A stretch of DNA of 64,000 nucleotides. It comes from an uncultured Pelagibacteraceae bacterium (lineage in GTDB: Bacteria; Pseudomonadota; Alphaproteobacteria; Pelagibacterales; Pelagibacteraceae). Shown one piece after another: positions 40,346 to 50,743 of the stretch. The position numbers were made by a program, and so were the translations under genes. Under the pieces are notes generated by a model. That model was given only the letters and a program-made list of their open reading frames with translations. It had not been told where the DNA came from and did not search any database. Location: NCBI GenBank assembly GCA_902599995.1, contig CACKHN010000002.1:62001-126000 (forward strand). The letters run 5' to 3'. Numbering within the stretch: position 1 is the stretch's first letter; each line of letters begins with the position of its first letter.

Positions 40346-41677
40346 TTATTTAATTTTTTCTGTAATTATGTTTATACACTTTGCTAAAAGATCTATATTT
40401 TCACTCTCACCCATAACTCTTATCTTAGACTCTGTTCCTGATTTTCTAACTAAAATTCTCCCTTGTCCTTTGATTAATTTTTCTGCAATTTTAATAGAAT
40501 TTTTAATATCTGATTTATTAATTATATTTTTATCTTTTACATCTAAATTTTTTAAAATTTGTGGAATTTTTTTAAATTTCGAAAAAAATACACTGGCTTT
40601 TTTTCCTTTTCTCAGTGCAAATAGAGCCTCTAAGGCAACTAACAAACCGTCTCCAGTGGTTGCAAATTTTCCAAGAATAATATGGCCTGATTGCTCACCG
40701 CCTAAATTAAATTTATGTTTTTGCATTTTTTCTTTGACGTACCTGTCACCAACATTTGCTCTAATAAAATTAATATTAAGAGTTCGAAAGTATTGCTCTA
40801 AACCATAGTTAGACATTAAGGTGCCAACGACACCCCCTTTTAACATTTTTTTATTTTTCCATCTTGAAGCCAAAGCAGCGATAATTTGATCGCCATCAAT
40901 TATATTACTTTTCTCATCACACATTATAATTCGATCAGCGTCACCATCTAATGAAATACCAATATGAGCTTTATATTTTTTTACTGCTCTTTGAATATTC
41001 TGTGGATAGACTGATCCACAATTTTTGTTAATATTTGTGCCATTAGGCTTCACTCCAATAGCAATAACTTTCGCTCCTAATGATTTTAATAATTCAGGGC
41101 CAGCTTTGTAACCTGCTCCATTTGCACAGTCTATAACAATCCTGAGTCCTCTTAAATTAAATTCATCAGAAAAGTTTTTTTTTAAAATTTTAATATAATC
41201 TCTAGTTCCTGTTTCTAATCTTTTTACCCTTCCTAATTTTTCAGGCTTAGATAAATTTTTTTCAATATTTTGATCTATTAAATATTCAATTTGCTTTTCA
41301 ATTTTGTCAGATAATTTCATTCCATCTGGGCCAAATAATTTTAATCCATTATCATAATGTGGATTGTGTGATGCAGTTATCATAATCCCCATATTAGCTT
41401 TCATGTTTTTAGTAAGCATTGCTAAACCATTTGTTGGTAGAGGTCCCAAAGTGTATACGTGCATACCAGCTGATGTTAATCCTGATACCAACGCTGGTTC
41501 GAGCATATATCCTGATAGTCTTGTATCTTTGGCAATTACAGCAACTTGTTTATTTTTTTTTTGTGATTTAAAAAAGGTTCCTGATGCTAGACCAAACTTA
41601 AAAAACATATCCCCATTTATATTTTTGCTATTTATGGCACCCCTAATTCCATCAGTTCCAAAGTATTTTTTTGGCAT
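40346..41677 (-). CDS. glmM: Phosphoglucosamine mutase GlmM
   Basis: 443 residues from ATG 41677. It converts glucosamine 6-phosphate to the 1-phosphate for UDP-GlcNAc. KYFGTDGIRGAIN is at the N-terminus, the phosphoserine loop is in MITASHNPHYDNG, the metal motif is DGDADRI and the sugar loop GGEQSGHI. The C-terminal phosphate loop RKSGTESKIRVM is present. The start codon overlaps the folP stop as TGATG. The folP-glmM order after ftsH is widely conserved. Confidence 0.97.
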   Translation of the reverse strand: MPKKYFGTDGIRGAINSKNINGDMFFKFGLASGTFFKSQKKNKQVAVIAKDTRLSGYMLEPALVSGLTSAGMHVYTLGPLPTNGLAMLTKNMKANMGIMITASHNPHYDNGLKLFGPDGMKLSDKIEKQIEYLIDQNIEKNLSKPEKLGRVKRLETGTRDYIKILKKNFSDEFNLRGLRIVIDCANGAGYKAGPELLKSLGAKVIAIGVKPNGTNINKNCGSVYPQNIQRAVKKYKAHIGISLDGDADRIIMCDEKSNIIDGDQIIAALASRWKNKKMLKGGVVGTLMSNYGLEQYFRTLNINFIRANVGDRYVKEKMQKHKFNLGGEQSGHIILGKFATTGDGLLVALEALFALRKGKKASVFFSKFKKIPQILKNLDVKDKNIINKSDIKNSIKIAEKLIKGQGRILVRKSGTESKIRVMGESENIDLLAKCINIITEKIK

Positions 41678-42729
41678 CAATTATTAATTATTTTTCTATA
41701 AACTTTTATACCCTGCATAATTTCATTAACATCATGGACTCTTAAAATTTGAACACCCTGGGTCATCATATAAATTGAGGAAGCTACTGTACCTCCAATC
41801 CTTAATTTACTATCATTATTTTTAGATATATCTTTAATGAACCTTTTTCTTGAGTTTCCTACAAGTATAGGAAAACCAAGTGAATGAAAAATAGAAATAT
41901 TCTTTATTAAATTCATATTATGTTTCAAATTTTTTCCAAAACCTATTCCTGGATCAATGATTATCTTATTATGAGTTATTCCAATTGATCTTAAAAATTT
42001 TAATTTTTTCTCAAAAAAATCATAAATATCCAACAATTCATTTTTGTAAGAGGGGTTATTTTGCATATCCTCGGGACGACCTTGAGAATGCTGCAGCACA
42101 AATGGAATATTATTAAGCTTTAATACATTTGTAGTTCCTGGGTCATATTCCAAACCAGACACATCGTTGATTAACTTTACTCCAAGTTGAATTCCTTTTT
42201 TCATTATGAATGATTTTCTTGTATCTAGGGATATTGGTATTTTTTTGCTCAATAGTTTTAATATTTTACTTATTCTGCTCCATTCTAAATTTTCATTTAT
42301 AGGTTTAGATCCTGGTCTAGTAGACTCTCCTCCAATATCAACTAAGTTTGCACCTGAGTTAAATAAATTTGTAGCATGTTGTATAGCTTTTTCCTCTTTA
42401 TTAAATTTTCCTCCATCCGAAAAACTATCAGGTGTCAAATTTAAAACTCCTAGTAAGTTTGGAATTGAGTTAAATTTTAAATTACAAAAACTTTTTTTTT
42501 TTGAAACAATTTTCTTTAAATCAGAATTTATTTTTTTTTTTAGTGAATGTGATAATTTATTAATTTGGTTGATAAATACTGTTTTTTTTGATCTTCTTGT
42601 AATTATTTCAATTTTATCAAAAGATATTTCTTTAAGACCATGAAGTGGTAGTGTTTTATTCTTCTCTAAATAAATTTTAGACTTAGACCCATAATAGAAA
42701 TTACACACTCTTGTGTAATATCTTGTCAT
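41677..42729 (-). CDS. folP: Dihydropteroate synthase FolP with N-terminal extension
   Basis: 350 residues. The DHPS barrel begins at about residue 90 with LLGVLNLTPDSFSDGG, followed by ATNLFNSGANLVDIGGESTRPGS, SLDTRKS, and C-terminal LVGNSRKRFI. It condenses p-aminobenzoate with the pterin diphosphate in folate synthesis. The first 85 or so residues are not part of the barrel and hold a basic, partly helical stretch (SLKKKINSDLKKIVSKKK). The gene is 8 bases after ftsH. Confidence 0.95.
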   Translation of the reverse strand: MTRYYTRVCNFYYGSKSKIYLEKNKTLPLHGLKEISFDKIEIITRRSKKTVFINQINKLSHSLKKKINSDLKKIVSKKKSFCNLKFNSIPNLLGVLNLTPDSFSDGGKFNKEEKAIQHATNLFNSGANLVDIGGESTRPGSKPINENLEWSRISKILKLLSKKIPISLDTRKSFIMKKGIQLGVKLINDVSGLEYDPGTTNVLKLNNIPFVLQHSQGRPEDMQNNPSYKNELLDIYDFFEKKLKFLRSIGITHNKIIIDPGIGFGKNLKHNMNLIKNISIFHSLGFPILVGNSRKRFIKDISKNNDSKLRIGGTVASSIYMMTQGVQILRVHDVNEIMQGIKVYRKIINN

Positions 42730-42737
42730 CTATAATT

Positions 42738-44630
42738 TTAGTGAACTATCTTTGGTTTAAGTCCTAATGAACTTAGTGCAGAACCTTTGTCATTATCATC
42801 GACCTTAATATCCTCTTTATCTTTTGGATAAACATTTTTATTTATCAAATTTTCTATTTCCTCACCTGAAAGAGTTTCATATGTTAGAAGTGCTTTGGCT
42901 AGCTTATGCAAATCGTCAATTTTTTCAGTGAGTACTTTTCTTGCTCTTTCATAACCTTTATCAACTATTTTTCTTATCTCAGAGTCAACTTTTTGTGCCG
43001 TTTCCTCTGACATATTTTGTTGTCTTGCAACTGATCTACCCAAGAAAACTTCTTCCTCGTTTTCTCCATATGCGACTGGTCCAAGTTCCTTGCTTAATCC
43101 TGCTCTCATGACCATTGCTCTAGCTCTTTTAGTTGCTTGTTCGATATCACTCGATGCTCCAGTAGTAACTTTATCTTCACCAAATATTATTTCCTCTGCA
43201 ACCCTTCCACCCATAGCAATAGCAAGTTGGGCGTGTAGCTGCTCACGCGTTTGTGATAATTCATCTCTTTCAGGTAATTGCATAACCATACCTAGAGCTC
43301 TTCCTCTAGGTATTATAGTAGCTTTATGAATTGGATATGCTGCACTTTCGTTAATAGTTACAATTGCATGTCCAGCTTCGTGATAAGCTGTTAAAGTTTT
43401 CTCTTCCTCAGTCATTACCATTGATCTTCTTTCAGACCCCATCATTACTTTATCTTTCGCGTCTTCAAATTCTGCTAAAGTAACAATTCTTTTATTTTTT
43501 CTAGCTGCTAATAACGCTGCCTCATTAACAAGATTTGCTAGATCCGCACCTGAAAATCCTGGAGTACCTCTTGCAACTGTTCTCAAGTTAACATCCGGTG
43601 CCATTTTAATTTTCTTAACATGAACTTTTAGAATTTTCTCTCTCCCTATTATATCTGGATTAGAGACAACTACTTGTCTATCAAATCGACCAGGTCTTAA
43701 TAATGCTGGATCAAGAACATCAGGTCTGTTTGTTGCAGCAATTATAATTACTCCTTCATTAGTGTCGAAACCATCCATTTCAACCAACAATTGGTTTAAT
43801 GTTTGTTCTCTCTCGTCATTGCCTCCTCCTAGACCTGCTCCACGACTTCTTCCAACAGCATCAATCTCGTCAATAAAAATTATACATGGTGAATTTTTTT
43901 TTCCCTGTTCAAACATATCTCTTACTCTTGATGCACCAACACCAACAAACATCTCAACAAAATCCGAACCTGAAATAGTAAAAAAAGGAACACCTGCTTC
44001 ACCAGCAATGGCTCTAGCCAAAAGAGTTTTTCCTGTACCAGGAGGTCCAACTAATAATGCACCTCTTGGTATTTTGCCTCCAAGTCTACTGAATTTTTTT
44101 GGATCCTTCAAAAATTCAACTATCTCCTCAACTTCTTCTTTAGCTTCTTCTACCCCAGCAACATCGTTGAATGTAACTTTTCCCTTGAGTTCATTCATCA
44201 TTTTTGCTTTTGATTTTCCAAATCCCATTGCTCCACCTCTTCCACCTTGCATCTGTCTCATGAAGAAAATCCAAACAGCAATTAATAACAGCATAGGAAA
44301 CCATGATAGTAATACACCAAATAGAGATGGCATTTTTTCTTCTAAAGGAGCAGCTGAAATACTCACTCCTTTTTCTGATAACTTTTCTATTAAATTTGGG
44401 TCGTTGGGAGAGTACGTAGAGAATGAATTACCATTAGAGTAAACTCCCTTGATGTTGTTTCCTTGTATCTCAACCTTTAAAACTTCTCCATTGTCAACTG
44501 ATGTTAAAAAATCAGAAAAAATTATTTGGTTACCTCCTCTAGGACTTGATTGAGGGCTTTTGAACATGTTGTAAAGACCTATAGTCAAGAAGACTATTAT
44601 TCCCCACATTGCGAGATTTTTTAAATTCAT
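42738..44630 (-). CDS. ftsH: Membrane-bound ATP-dependent zinc metalloprotease FtsH
   Basis: 630 residues. Two membrane helices (about 6-22 and 103-123) flank a small periplasmic domain. The AAA domain has Walker A GPPGTGKT (195-202), Walker B FIDEID (252-257) and the second region of homology from [20 protein letters not shown] (298-317). The protease domain has HEAGH (417-421). FtsH degrades unassembled membrane proteins and, in other bacteria, RpoH. HflK and HflC, encoded elsewhere here, are its known regulators. Confidence 0.98.
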   Translation of the reverse strand: MNLKNLAMWGIIVFLTIGLYNMFKSPQSSPRGGNQIIFSDFLTSVDNGEVLKVEIQGNNIKGVYSNGNSFSTYSPNDPNLIEKLSEKGVSISAAPLEEKMPSLFGVLLSWFPMLLLIAVWIFFMRQMQGGRGGAMGFGKSKAKMMNELKGKVTFNDVAGVEEAKEEVEEIVEFLKDPKKFSRLGGKIPRGALLVGPPGTGKTLLARAIAGEAGVPFFTISGSDFVEMFVGVGASRVRDMFEQGKKNSPCIIFIDEIDAVGRSRGAGLGGGNDEREQTLNQLLVEMDGFDTNEGVIIIAATNRPDVLDPALLRPGRFDRQVVVSNPDIIGREKILKVHVKKIKMAPDVNLRTVARGTPGFSGADLANLVNEAALLAARKNKRIVTLAEFEDAKDKVMMGSERRSMVMTEEEKTLTAYHEAGHAIVTINESAAYPIHKATIIPRGRALGMVMQLPERDELSQTREQLHAQLAIAMGGRVAEEIIFGEDKVTTGASSDIEQATKRARAMVMRAGLSKELGPVAYGENEEEVFLGRSVARQQNMSEETAQKVDSEIRKIVDKGYERARKVLTEKIDDLHKLAKALLTYETLSGEEIENLINKNVYPKDKEDIKVDDNDKGSALSSLGLKPKIVH

Positions 44631-44694
44631 TATCCTAAAATAAGAATTATTATTTATTAAACAAGTGACAAAATATCAATGAAAAATATTATAT

Positions 44695-45729
44695 TTAGTG
44701 CTCTTTTAGGACTATGATTGAATGGTGCACTTTATGAATAATGCAATTTCCAAGCGTAAATTTAAGAGAAATACTTGTATCGCCTTTTAATTTATCAATA
44801 ATCGTATTAACTTTTTTCCCTCTAACAAAGTAATATTTGTTTCCAACAAATTTAATTATTTCTGTTAAAGATCTAAAAGTTACTTCATGAGGTTGGTTAA
44901 AAAATTCTTCATTTAAGATAATTTTACTTTTATCTTTATAAATATATGAATTATCATTTAAATTTTTTGCAACATAAAATTTTATAGTTTTATTAGAGTC
45001 TTTTAAATTTTTAATTGTTAATAAAAATTTATTCTTATCCAATCCATCTTTCTGAAGATGTTTTATTAATTTTCTTATCTTTACTCTTTTAAATTTATTA
45101 TTCTCATTAGAGGGATCCTCAATATAAGTTTTAAAAACATTTTTGGTAACATAATTTAAATGTTTTTTTTCAAAATTGATCAATGGTCTAACTATATTTA
45201 CTTGATCTCTAAAAGTTTTTCCACTAAAAGAAACCAAACCTTTAAGTCCACTTCCTCTTGTAATTCTTATAAAAAAATTTTCATACAAGTCGTCTAAGTG
45301 ATGACCTGTTAAAATAGTTTGTATATCCAATTTTTTAGCTTGACTAATCAAAAGACTATATCTTTTATCTCTAGCTAAAGACTGGATATTACTTACAGGT
45401 TTTTTTCCATACCACTTTAAAATATTTGACTTTATATTATATTTTTTTAACAACTTTTTTACCGACTGTGCTTCAGAGGATGAATTTTTTCTTAGTCTAT
45501 GATCAACTATGTAATAATATACATTACATGATTTTTTAATTGAATAAATTTTGGTTAAAAAACATAAAGCCAAGCTATCTGGGCCGCCAGAAACCCCAAC
45601 AATAAAATCCTGTTTCAATTTAAGAGTATCCTCAAATTTTCTATAAATTTGAAATATTCTTTTATCTCTTAATTTGTTTAGTAAATTTTTATGAGTCTTG
45701 TTTGATGCATTCAAATTTTTTTGACTCAT
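44695..45729 (-). CDS. tilS: tRNA(Ile)-lysidine synthase TilS
   Basis: 344 residues. The PP-loop SGGPDS (47-52) lies in VGVSGGPDSLALCFL. Further TilS landmarks are VDHRLRKNSSSEAQ and TGHHLDDLYENFFIRITRGSGL. The enzyme makes lysidine at C34 of tRNA-Ile(CAU). The C-terminal domain is short. It overlaps cpoB by 41 bases and precedes ftsH by 64 bases, the usual order. Confidence 0.95.
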   Translation of the reverse strand: MSQKNLNASNKTHKNLLNKLRDKRIFQIYRKFEDTLKLKQDFIVGVSGGPDSLALCFLTKIYSIKKSCNVYYYIVDHRLRKNSSSEAQSVKKLLKKYNIKSNILKWYGKKPVSNIQSLARDKRYSLLISQAKKLDIQTILTGHHLDDLYENFFIRITRGSGLKGLVSFSGKTFRDQVNIVRPLINFEKKHLNYVTKNVFKTYIEDPSNENNKFKRVKIRKLIKHLQKDGLDKNKFLLTIKNLKDSNKTIKFYVAKNLNDNSYIYKDKSKIILNEEFFNQPHEVTFRSLTEIIKFVGNKYYFVRGKKVNTIIDKLKGDTSISLKFTLGNCIIHKVHHSIIVLKEH

Positions 45730-46696
45730 ATTTTGCTTTTTGTATTACTGATTGATTTGCTTTTGGATATTGAAGAGCTACACCATTAATCATTTTACAT
45801 CCTTGATCTTTTTCTCCAATTTGTACCATTGATACACCTAGTTTTAATAAGTTTATTGGCGCCTTCTTTCCTTTTGGATATTTTTGATATCCCTCTAAAT
45901 AAGCAGTTGCGGCATCAGTATACAATTGTCTTATCCTAAATGTTTCTGCATACCAATACTGAGCACTTCCAGCTAATTCGTGATCTGTATTTGAAAGAAC
46001 AAATTCTCTAAAAGCTCTCTCTGCTGTACTATAGTCTCCCACTTTTAAAAAACTAGTTGCAAATTCATACTGTTTTTCTGGTGAAACATCTTGGGGTAAT
46101 AGTTTATCCTCTGATTGAAAACTTTCCGTTACAATTGTGGCAGTAGTTTCAATTGATTGAATTCGCTGAGATGTATCTGAAGTTTCTGAATCTTTATATG
46201 ATATTGAACCAAGATCTTGGGGCTGTGAACTTCCTGGAAGATTTTTATTCTCATTTATTTTAGGTTTTAAGGTTAATTTAGATGAACCTTTATTTAAAGT
46301 TTCTGAGTTAAGTGATAACTCAATGTCTTGAAATCTTACTTGATTATCGGCTTGAATTTTTGACAGTCTATTAGAAAGTTTATCTAATTTAAAATTTATC
46401 TCTTCAAATTTATTTGTTAATTCTCTAAACTGTCCTTCAATTTCAGATAATTTAAGTAAATGTCTTGTTAGAACATCTTCTGAATTTGGATCAATTTTTA
46501 GCTCTGAGCTACTTACAGATGAATTTTCTACCTCTATTGATCCAGAGTAGACTGCTCTCTCAAGAGTTTTAAGGTCATTCTTAATAATCTCTAAAGTTTC
46601 ATAGATATTGTGATTATCTGCAAAGGAATTACTGATTATAGCAAAATTAAAAACAAAAATAATTTTTAATCCAATTAATTTAAAAACTAATGCCAT
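45689..46696 (-). CDS. cpoB: Periplasmic Tol-associated coiled-coil/TPR protein CpoB (YbgF)
   Basis: 335 residues. A signal peptide (about 1-26, ending SFA) precedes a coiled coil (LSEIEGQFRELTNKFEEINF and following, about 78-125) and a disordered stretch. A TPR region starts with SPEKQYEFATSFLKVGDYST and continues with GSAQYWYAETFRIRQLYTDA. CpoB links Tol-Pal with septal wall synthesis in E. coli. It is separated from pal by a terminator, and its ATG lies just upstream of that hairpin's downstream arm. Confidence 0.92.
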   Translation of the reverse strand: MALVFKLIGLKIIFVFNFAIISNSFADNHNIYETLEIIKNDLKTLERAVYSGSIEVENSSVSSSELKIDPNSEDVLTRHLLKLSEIEGQFRELTNKFEEINFKLDKLSNRLSKIQADNQVRFQDIELSLNSETLNKGSSKLTLKPKINENKNLPGSSQPQDLGSISYKDSETSDTSQRIQSIETTATIVTESFQSEDKLLPQDVSPEKQYEFATSFLKVGDYSTAERAFREFVLSNTDHELAGSAQYWYAETFRIRQLYTDAATAYLEGYQKYPKGKKAPINLLKLGVSMVQIGEKDQGCKMINGVALQYPKANQSVIQKAKYESKKFECIKQDS

Positions 46697-46726
46697 ATGT
46701 ATATTCCTTTATGAGTATAAAAATGG

Positions 46727-46773
46727 CAAAAAAAAGACCCCAATGCTACTGACATAGCCGGGGTCTTTCTTCT
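46727..46773 (-). terminator. Rho-independent terminator after pal
   Basis: On the minus strand AAAGACCCC pairs with GGGGTCTTT. An inner GCTA/TAGC pairing extends the stem, and the hairpin is followed by a run of T. It lies 8 bases after the pal stop codon and would end the tol-pal transcript before cpoB. It is the clearest intrinsic terminator of a protein operon in the window. Confidence 0.88.
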
Positions 46774-46780
46774 TAAATTT

Positions 46781-47272
46781 TTAATTTGCTTTAACAGTAA
46801 CTGATCTTCTGTTTTTTGACCAAGACAATGGATTTGAACCAGAGTCAACTGGTCTTTCTTTTCCATAACTTAACACTGTTATTCTGTCAGAAGATATACC
46901 ATAAGTCATTAAATAATCTTTAGCTGCATTAGCTCTTCTCTCTCCAAGTGCTAAGTTGTATTCTCTAGTTCCTCTTTCATCTGCATGACCTTCAAGCACT
47001 ACATTAATACCTGAATTTTTTCTTAACCATGCTGCTTGTGCTCTTAAAGTTTCTCTAGAAGCTGTAGTTAATATTGACTCATTTGTCGCAAAGAAAACTC
47101 TGTCTGGAACACCTTCAGCTAAATATTCAACTGTGTCTGTACCAGTATAAACATCACCTTGCATTGAACCTTTAATATCTGATGCTATTTCTTTTTTGGT
47201 CGCACACGCGGATAAGACCAGGCATGCTGTTAATACTAAAAGCGAGTTTTTAAAAATTTTGCTTAATGTCAT
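46781..47272 (-). CDS. pal: Peptidoglycan-associated lipoprotein Pal
   Basis: 163 residues from ATG 47272, which has AAGGAG 7 bases upstream; an in-frame TTG at 47299 is a less likely start. The lipobox LSAC gives a lipidated C23. The C-terminal OmpA-like domain has VVLEGHADERGTREYNLALG and RANAAKDYL, which bind peptidoglycan. Pal anchors the outer membrane to the wall and works with TolB. It is the last gene of tolQRAB-pal. Confidence 0.97.
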   Translation of the reverse strand: MTLSKIFKNSLLVLTACLVLSACATKKEIASDIKGSMQGDVYTGTDTVEYLAEGVPDRVFFATNESILTTASRETLRAQAAWLRKNSGINVVLEGHADERGTREYNLALGERRANAAKDYLMTYGISSDRITVLSYGKERPVDSGSNPLSWSKNRRSVTVKAN

Positions 47273-47379
47273 TAAATTGCTCCTTGCTGCTAATTTCAAA
47301 GTAATACTTTTTCACAACTAATTAGAGGTTTCAAGTGTAAAAATCAAGAAATTTCAATAATTCTAAGGTTAAATTTATA

Positions 47380-48720
47380 TTAATTACTTAATAAAGATGA
47401 CCATGATGGGTCAGATGCATCCGTTGGTGTCTTTATTTGACGCTCATTGTAACCCGTCAAATCAATAGACCACAACTTTGCAGTAAACCCTTCTCCTTTG
47501 TCGTTAGTCTTTGTTTCTCTGTAAAAAATTAACACTCTGCCATTTGGTGACCATGAAGGAGCTTCTTGATAGTAATTTTCAGTTAACAACCTTTCACCTT
47601 TTCCATCTGTTCTCATAACACCGATATAAAACTTACCTTTGTGTAACTTGGTAAAGGCAATTAAATCCCCCCTAGGTGACCAAACTGGAGTTCCATACAG
47701 TCCATTTCCAAATGAAATTCTTTTTACGTCGCTACCATCACTTTTCATAATATAAATTTGCTGATAACCACTTCTATCAGAGTTGAATGTTACATATTTT
47801 CCATCAGGTGAGTAAGAGGGTGAGGTATCGATAGATGGATGATTTGTAATTTTTTCAACAATTCTATTTTCAAGGTCCATAGTATAAATATCTGATTTTC
47901 CATCTTTTGCTAGACTCATAATAATTTTTTTTCCATCCGGAGAAAATCTTGGTGCAAATGTCATACCAGGAAAATCTCCTACAACTTCCTGAGTCCCTGT
48001 CTCTATATCTAACAGGTAAACTCTTGGAAGATTTTTAAAGTAAGACAAATAAGTAACCATTTGACTTGTAGGATTAAATCTAGGAGTGAGTACCAATTCA
48101 TTACCTAGTGTTAAAAATTTGTTATTGAAACCATCTTGATCCATGATTGCTAATTTTTTTATTCTTTGTGTTTTGGGACCTTCTTCAGCAACATAAATAA
48201 TTCTAGTATCAAAATATCCTTTTTCTCCAGTCAGCCTTTCATAAATTTTATCAGAAATTATGTGGCCTACTCTTCGCCAATTATTTGGAACTGTTGTAAA
48301 TGCTAATGCCATCATTTCTTTAGCAGCTAGCACATCCCACAATCTAAACTCAACTCTTAATTTTTTATCTACATGACTTACTTTACCTGTAATAAGTGCT
48401 TGTGCTTTAATTAAATTCCAATCCTCAAATCTTGGTTTTAGATTAGCAATATCTGGGGCTTGTAAGAAAGCTTCTTTATTTAGAGGATTAAACAATCCTG
48501 ATGTTCTTAAATTATTTTCAACAATATTTGAAATCTCTTCTCCAATGTTATCTTTATTTAACATCTTATTAAAACTTTTTCGAGATTTTTCATCGATAGA
48601 CAAAGGTGAAACTGCTACGGGAAGAGGATCCAAATTACCTCGGGTAATATCAACCTCAATTAAAGCAAAGGAATTTATCGGAATTAAAATTAAAAATAGT
48701 GTGATAATTTTTTTTATCAT
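47380..48720 (-). CDS. tolB: Tol-Pal system periplasmic protein TolB
   Basis: 446 residues with a signal peptide (about 1-18), an N-terminal TolB domain ([17 protein letters not shown] at the mature start) and a six-bladed beta-propeller. The propeller repeats are seen as [39 protein letters not shown] and [15 protein letters not shown]. TolB connects Pal with the inner-membrane TolQRA motor. It starts 12 bases after tolA; an 80-base gap to pal lacks an obvious terminator. Confidence 0.97.
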   Translation of the reverse strand: MIKKIITLFLILIPINSFALIEVDITRGNLDPLPVAVSPLSIDEKSRKSFNKMLNKDNIGEEISNIVENNLRTSGLFNPLNKEAFLQAPDIANLKPRFEDWNLIKAQALITGKVSHVDKKLRVEFRLWDVLAAKEMMALAFTTVPNNWRRVGHIISDKIYERLTGEKGYFDTRIIYVAEEGPKTQRIKKLAIMDQDGFNNKFLTLGNELVLTPRFNPTSQMVTYLSYFKNLPRVYLLDIETGTQEVVGDFPGMTFAPRFSPDGKKIIMSLAKDGKSDIYTMDLENRIVEKITNHPSIDTSPSYSPDGKYVTFNSDRSGYQQIYIMKSDGSDVKRISFGNGLYGTPVWSPRGDLIAFTKLHKGKFYIGVMRTDGKGERLLTENYYQEAPSWSPNGRVLIFYRETKTNDKGEGFTAKLWSIDLTGYNERQIKTPTDASDPSWSSLLSN

Positions 48721-48732
48721 ATATAATTTATA

Positions 48733-49593
48733 TTATCCTTCCAACATCTCTCTTGCATCAAAATTTAATTGTAATTCCTTCCATCTTTCGTAACCAGTTG
48801 TAGGAACTCGTAATGGCTGACATAACTTTACAGCTCTTAAGGCGCTTTCAGCTAATACTTTGTAAAAACCTTGACCTGGTTTATTCATTCTTGCGTGATC
48901 CAGAATTTCAGTTTTTGTGACCGATCCATCAGGTTTTAATTTTAATTTAATTCTGACTAAGAGATTTTCATTATAAGGTAACCCCAAAGGAATACTCCAG
49001 CATCCAAAAATCTGAGCTTTAAGAGCATCTTCTTCACTTAATGTAAGACCTGTGTTATCAATATTTCTTTCTTGATCTTGAGTAATATTGTTATTTTTTT
49101 TTACTACCTTGGCACTTTCCTCTTTAGATTTGTCAATTAACGCCGCAATATTATTAGGATCAAATAAATCTTTTTTTTCAAACTCTGAAACTTGCTTTAC
49201 TTCCTTATCAACTTTTTCTGGATTTTGTTTATTTTCCTCTTTTGTTAGAACTTTTTTAACTGTTTTATCTGGGAGCGGAATTGCCTCTGGAGTTTGACTT
49301 TCAATTTTATTATTTTTTTGATCAGGAGAAACTACAGTTTTGGTTTTGGTTTTTTTAACTTTTTTTGGTGGAGCTTGCTCAGAAACTAACTTTTCTTTTT
49401 CTTTAACTTTCTCAATTATTTTTTTTGCTTTTGGAGCAAAAGGAATATTTGTTTTTTCAGCGATCTGGATTAATTCGACAGATACTATAGGTGGAATATT
49501 TAAAGGTTTTTTTGATAAAAAGGGTAGGCTTAATGCAGTGACAATTATCAATACAGCATGAAAAACAAAAGAGATAAATATACTACTATTCAC
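48733..49593 (-). CDS. tolA: TolA envelope-spanning protein
   Basis: 286 residues starting at GTG 49593, 5 bases after tolR. One N-terminal membrane helix (about 4-24) with the SxxxH pattern SFVFH is followed by a long Lys/Glu/Pro-rich helical arm (about 50-190). A TonB-like C-terminal domain contains LKLKPDGSVTKTEILDHA. TolA transmits proton-motive energy from TolQR to Pal/TolB. No ATG near the conserved N-terminus fits, which supports the GTG. Confidence 0.93.
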   Translation of the reverse strand: MNSSIFISFVFHAVLIIVTALSLPFLSKKPLNIPPIVSVELIQIAEKTNIPFAPKAKKIIEKVKEKEKLVSEQAPPKKVKKTKTKTVVSPDQKNNKIESQTPEAIPLPDKTVKKVLTKEENKQNPEKVDKEVKQVSEFEKKDLFDPNNIAALIDKSKEESAKVVKKNNNITQDQERNIDNTGLTLSEEDALKAQIFGCWSIPLGLPYNENLLVRIKLKLKPDGSVTKTEILDHARMNKPGQGFYKVLAESALRAVKLCQPLRVPTTGYERWKELQLNFDAREMLEG

Positions 49594-49598
49594 TTTAG

Positions 49599-50015
49599 CT
49601 ATCTCTGTTTGTAAGGTTCCGAAATTAATGCTACCTTTGTAAAACCTGATCCTGAAAGAAGTCCCATTATTTCAAGAACTCGTCCATAATTTATAGTTTT
49701 GTCACCTCTAACATAAATTCTTGTATCCGTTCTATTTTTTGAAACTGCCAAGACTTTTGCTATAATGTTTTTATATTCTACTTTAGACTCTTGTATAAAA
49801 ATTTCACCTTTTGCATTTATGGATAATGTTAACGGTTCTGTTTCTTCAGGAAGAGAGTCTGCTGAACTCTCTGGTAAATCTACTTGAACACCGACAGTTA
49901 ATAAAGGCGCTGTTACCATAAAAATAATTAATAATACCAACATTACATCAACAAATGGGGTAACATTAATTTCACTCATAGGTTCCTTTGAGGAGCGATT
50001 TAATTTAAATGCCAT
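49599..50015 (-). CDS. tolR: TolR inner-membrane motor protein (ExbD/TolR)
   Basis: 138 residues. SEINVTPFVDVMLVLLIIFM is the TolR/ExbD signature with the essential membrane aspartate (VDVMLVLL). A periplasmic domain follows. It abuts tolQ exactly and forms the proton channel with it. Confidence 0.96.
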   Translation of the reverse strand: MAFKLNRSSKEPMSEINVTPFVDVMLVLLIIFMVTAPLLTVGVQVDLPESSADSLPEETEPLTLSINAKGEIFIQESKVEYKNIIAKVLAVSKNRTDTRIYVRGDKTINYGRVLEIMGLLSGSGFTKVALISEPYKQR

Positions 50016-50690
50016 TTAAATTATAGTTAAAAACCTTTTTGAAAAATTTTCTAATTTTTCAAAATATTTCTTAGAATCATTATTAAATTTATTGTAAGCA
50101 ACAACTGCAGGTATTGCTGCTAATAAACCTAATGCAGTTGCAAATAATGCTTCGGCAATCCCTGGTGCTACTATTGCAAGACTAGTGTTTCTTGAAATTG
50201 CAATTGATTGAAAAGAATTCATGATGCCCCAAACAGTTCCGAATAAACCTATAAATGGGGCCGTAGAACCAACGGTTGCTAAAAAAGTAAAGCCTTTATC
50301 AATTTTTGACATTTGTTTTTCGATTCCACTTTCTAAAAGAGCGCTAGTTCTTTCACTTAAATTATGTCTTGTTTTTTTTTTTAAGAGACCTTCCATTGCA
50401 TTTTGAAAAACTAATGCCATTGGATCCTCAAGTTTCGATGGTAAACTATTATATAAATTTTCAGCAGACTTAGAATTCCAAAATTTTTCCTCAAATTCCT
50501 CGGAAGATTTATTTATTTTTTTAAACAATCTAAATTTATCTATTATCACCGCCCAAGAGTATACCGAGCAAAGAATTAAAATAATCATCACTGATTTCAC
50601 GACTATATCTGCTCTTAAAAATAAACTAAATAAAGAAAAATCTGTATTAGTCGCTAATTCGACAGCTTTAGCTGCAATATCTGCTTCCAT
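50016..50690 (-). CDS. tolQ: TolQ inner-membrane motor protein (MotA/TolQ/ExbB)
   Basis: 224 residues with three membrane segments (about 30-50, 130-155 and 165-195). The conserved block is LATVGSTAPFIGLFGTVWGI followed by AIVAPGIAEALFATALGLLAAIPAVVAYN. It starts the tolQRAB-pal unit. The 53-base gap upstream to the RuvC-like gene is short; ybgC, which precedes tolQ in many proteobacteria, is not here. Confidence 0.97.
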   Translation of the reverse strand: MEADIAAKAVELATNTDFSLFSLFLRADIVVKSVMIILILCSVYSWAVIIDKFRLFKKINKSSEEFEEKFWNSKSAENLYNSLPSKLEDPMALVFQNAMEGLLKKKTRHNLSERTSALLESGIEKQMSKIDKGFTFLATVGSTAPFIGLFGTVWGIMNSFQSIAISRNTSLAIVAPGIAEALFATALGLLAAIPAVVAYNKFNNDSKKYFEKLENFSKRFLTII

Positions 50691-50743
50691 AATTATCTTT
50701 CACACTTAAATGTGTCATGAATTTGACTTAAATTATGCTGTTG

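Noticed and set aside
43762-44442. Plus-strand open frame of 226 codons opposite ftsH
   Set aside because: A shadow of the ftsH AAA domain; its composition (Pro/Ser-rich) is typical of antisense frames of conserved genes.
47273-47299. Nine-residue N-terminal extension of Pal from TTG 47299
   Set aside because: ATG 47272 has an AAGGAG site at good spacing and gives a normal lipoprotein signal peptide.
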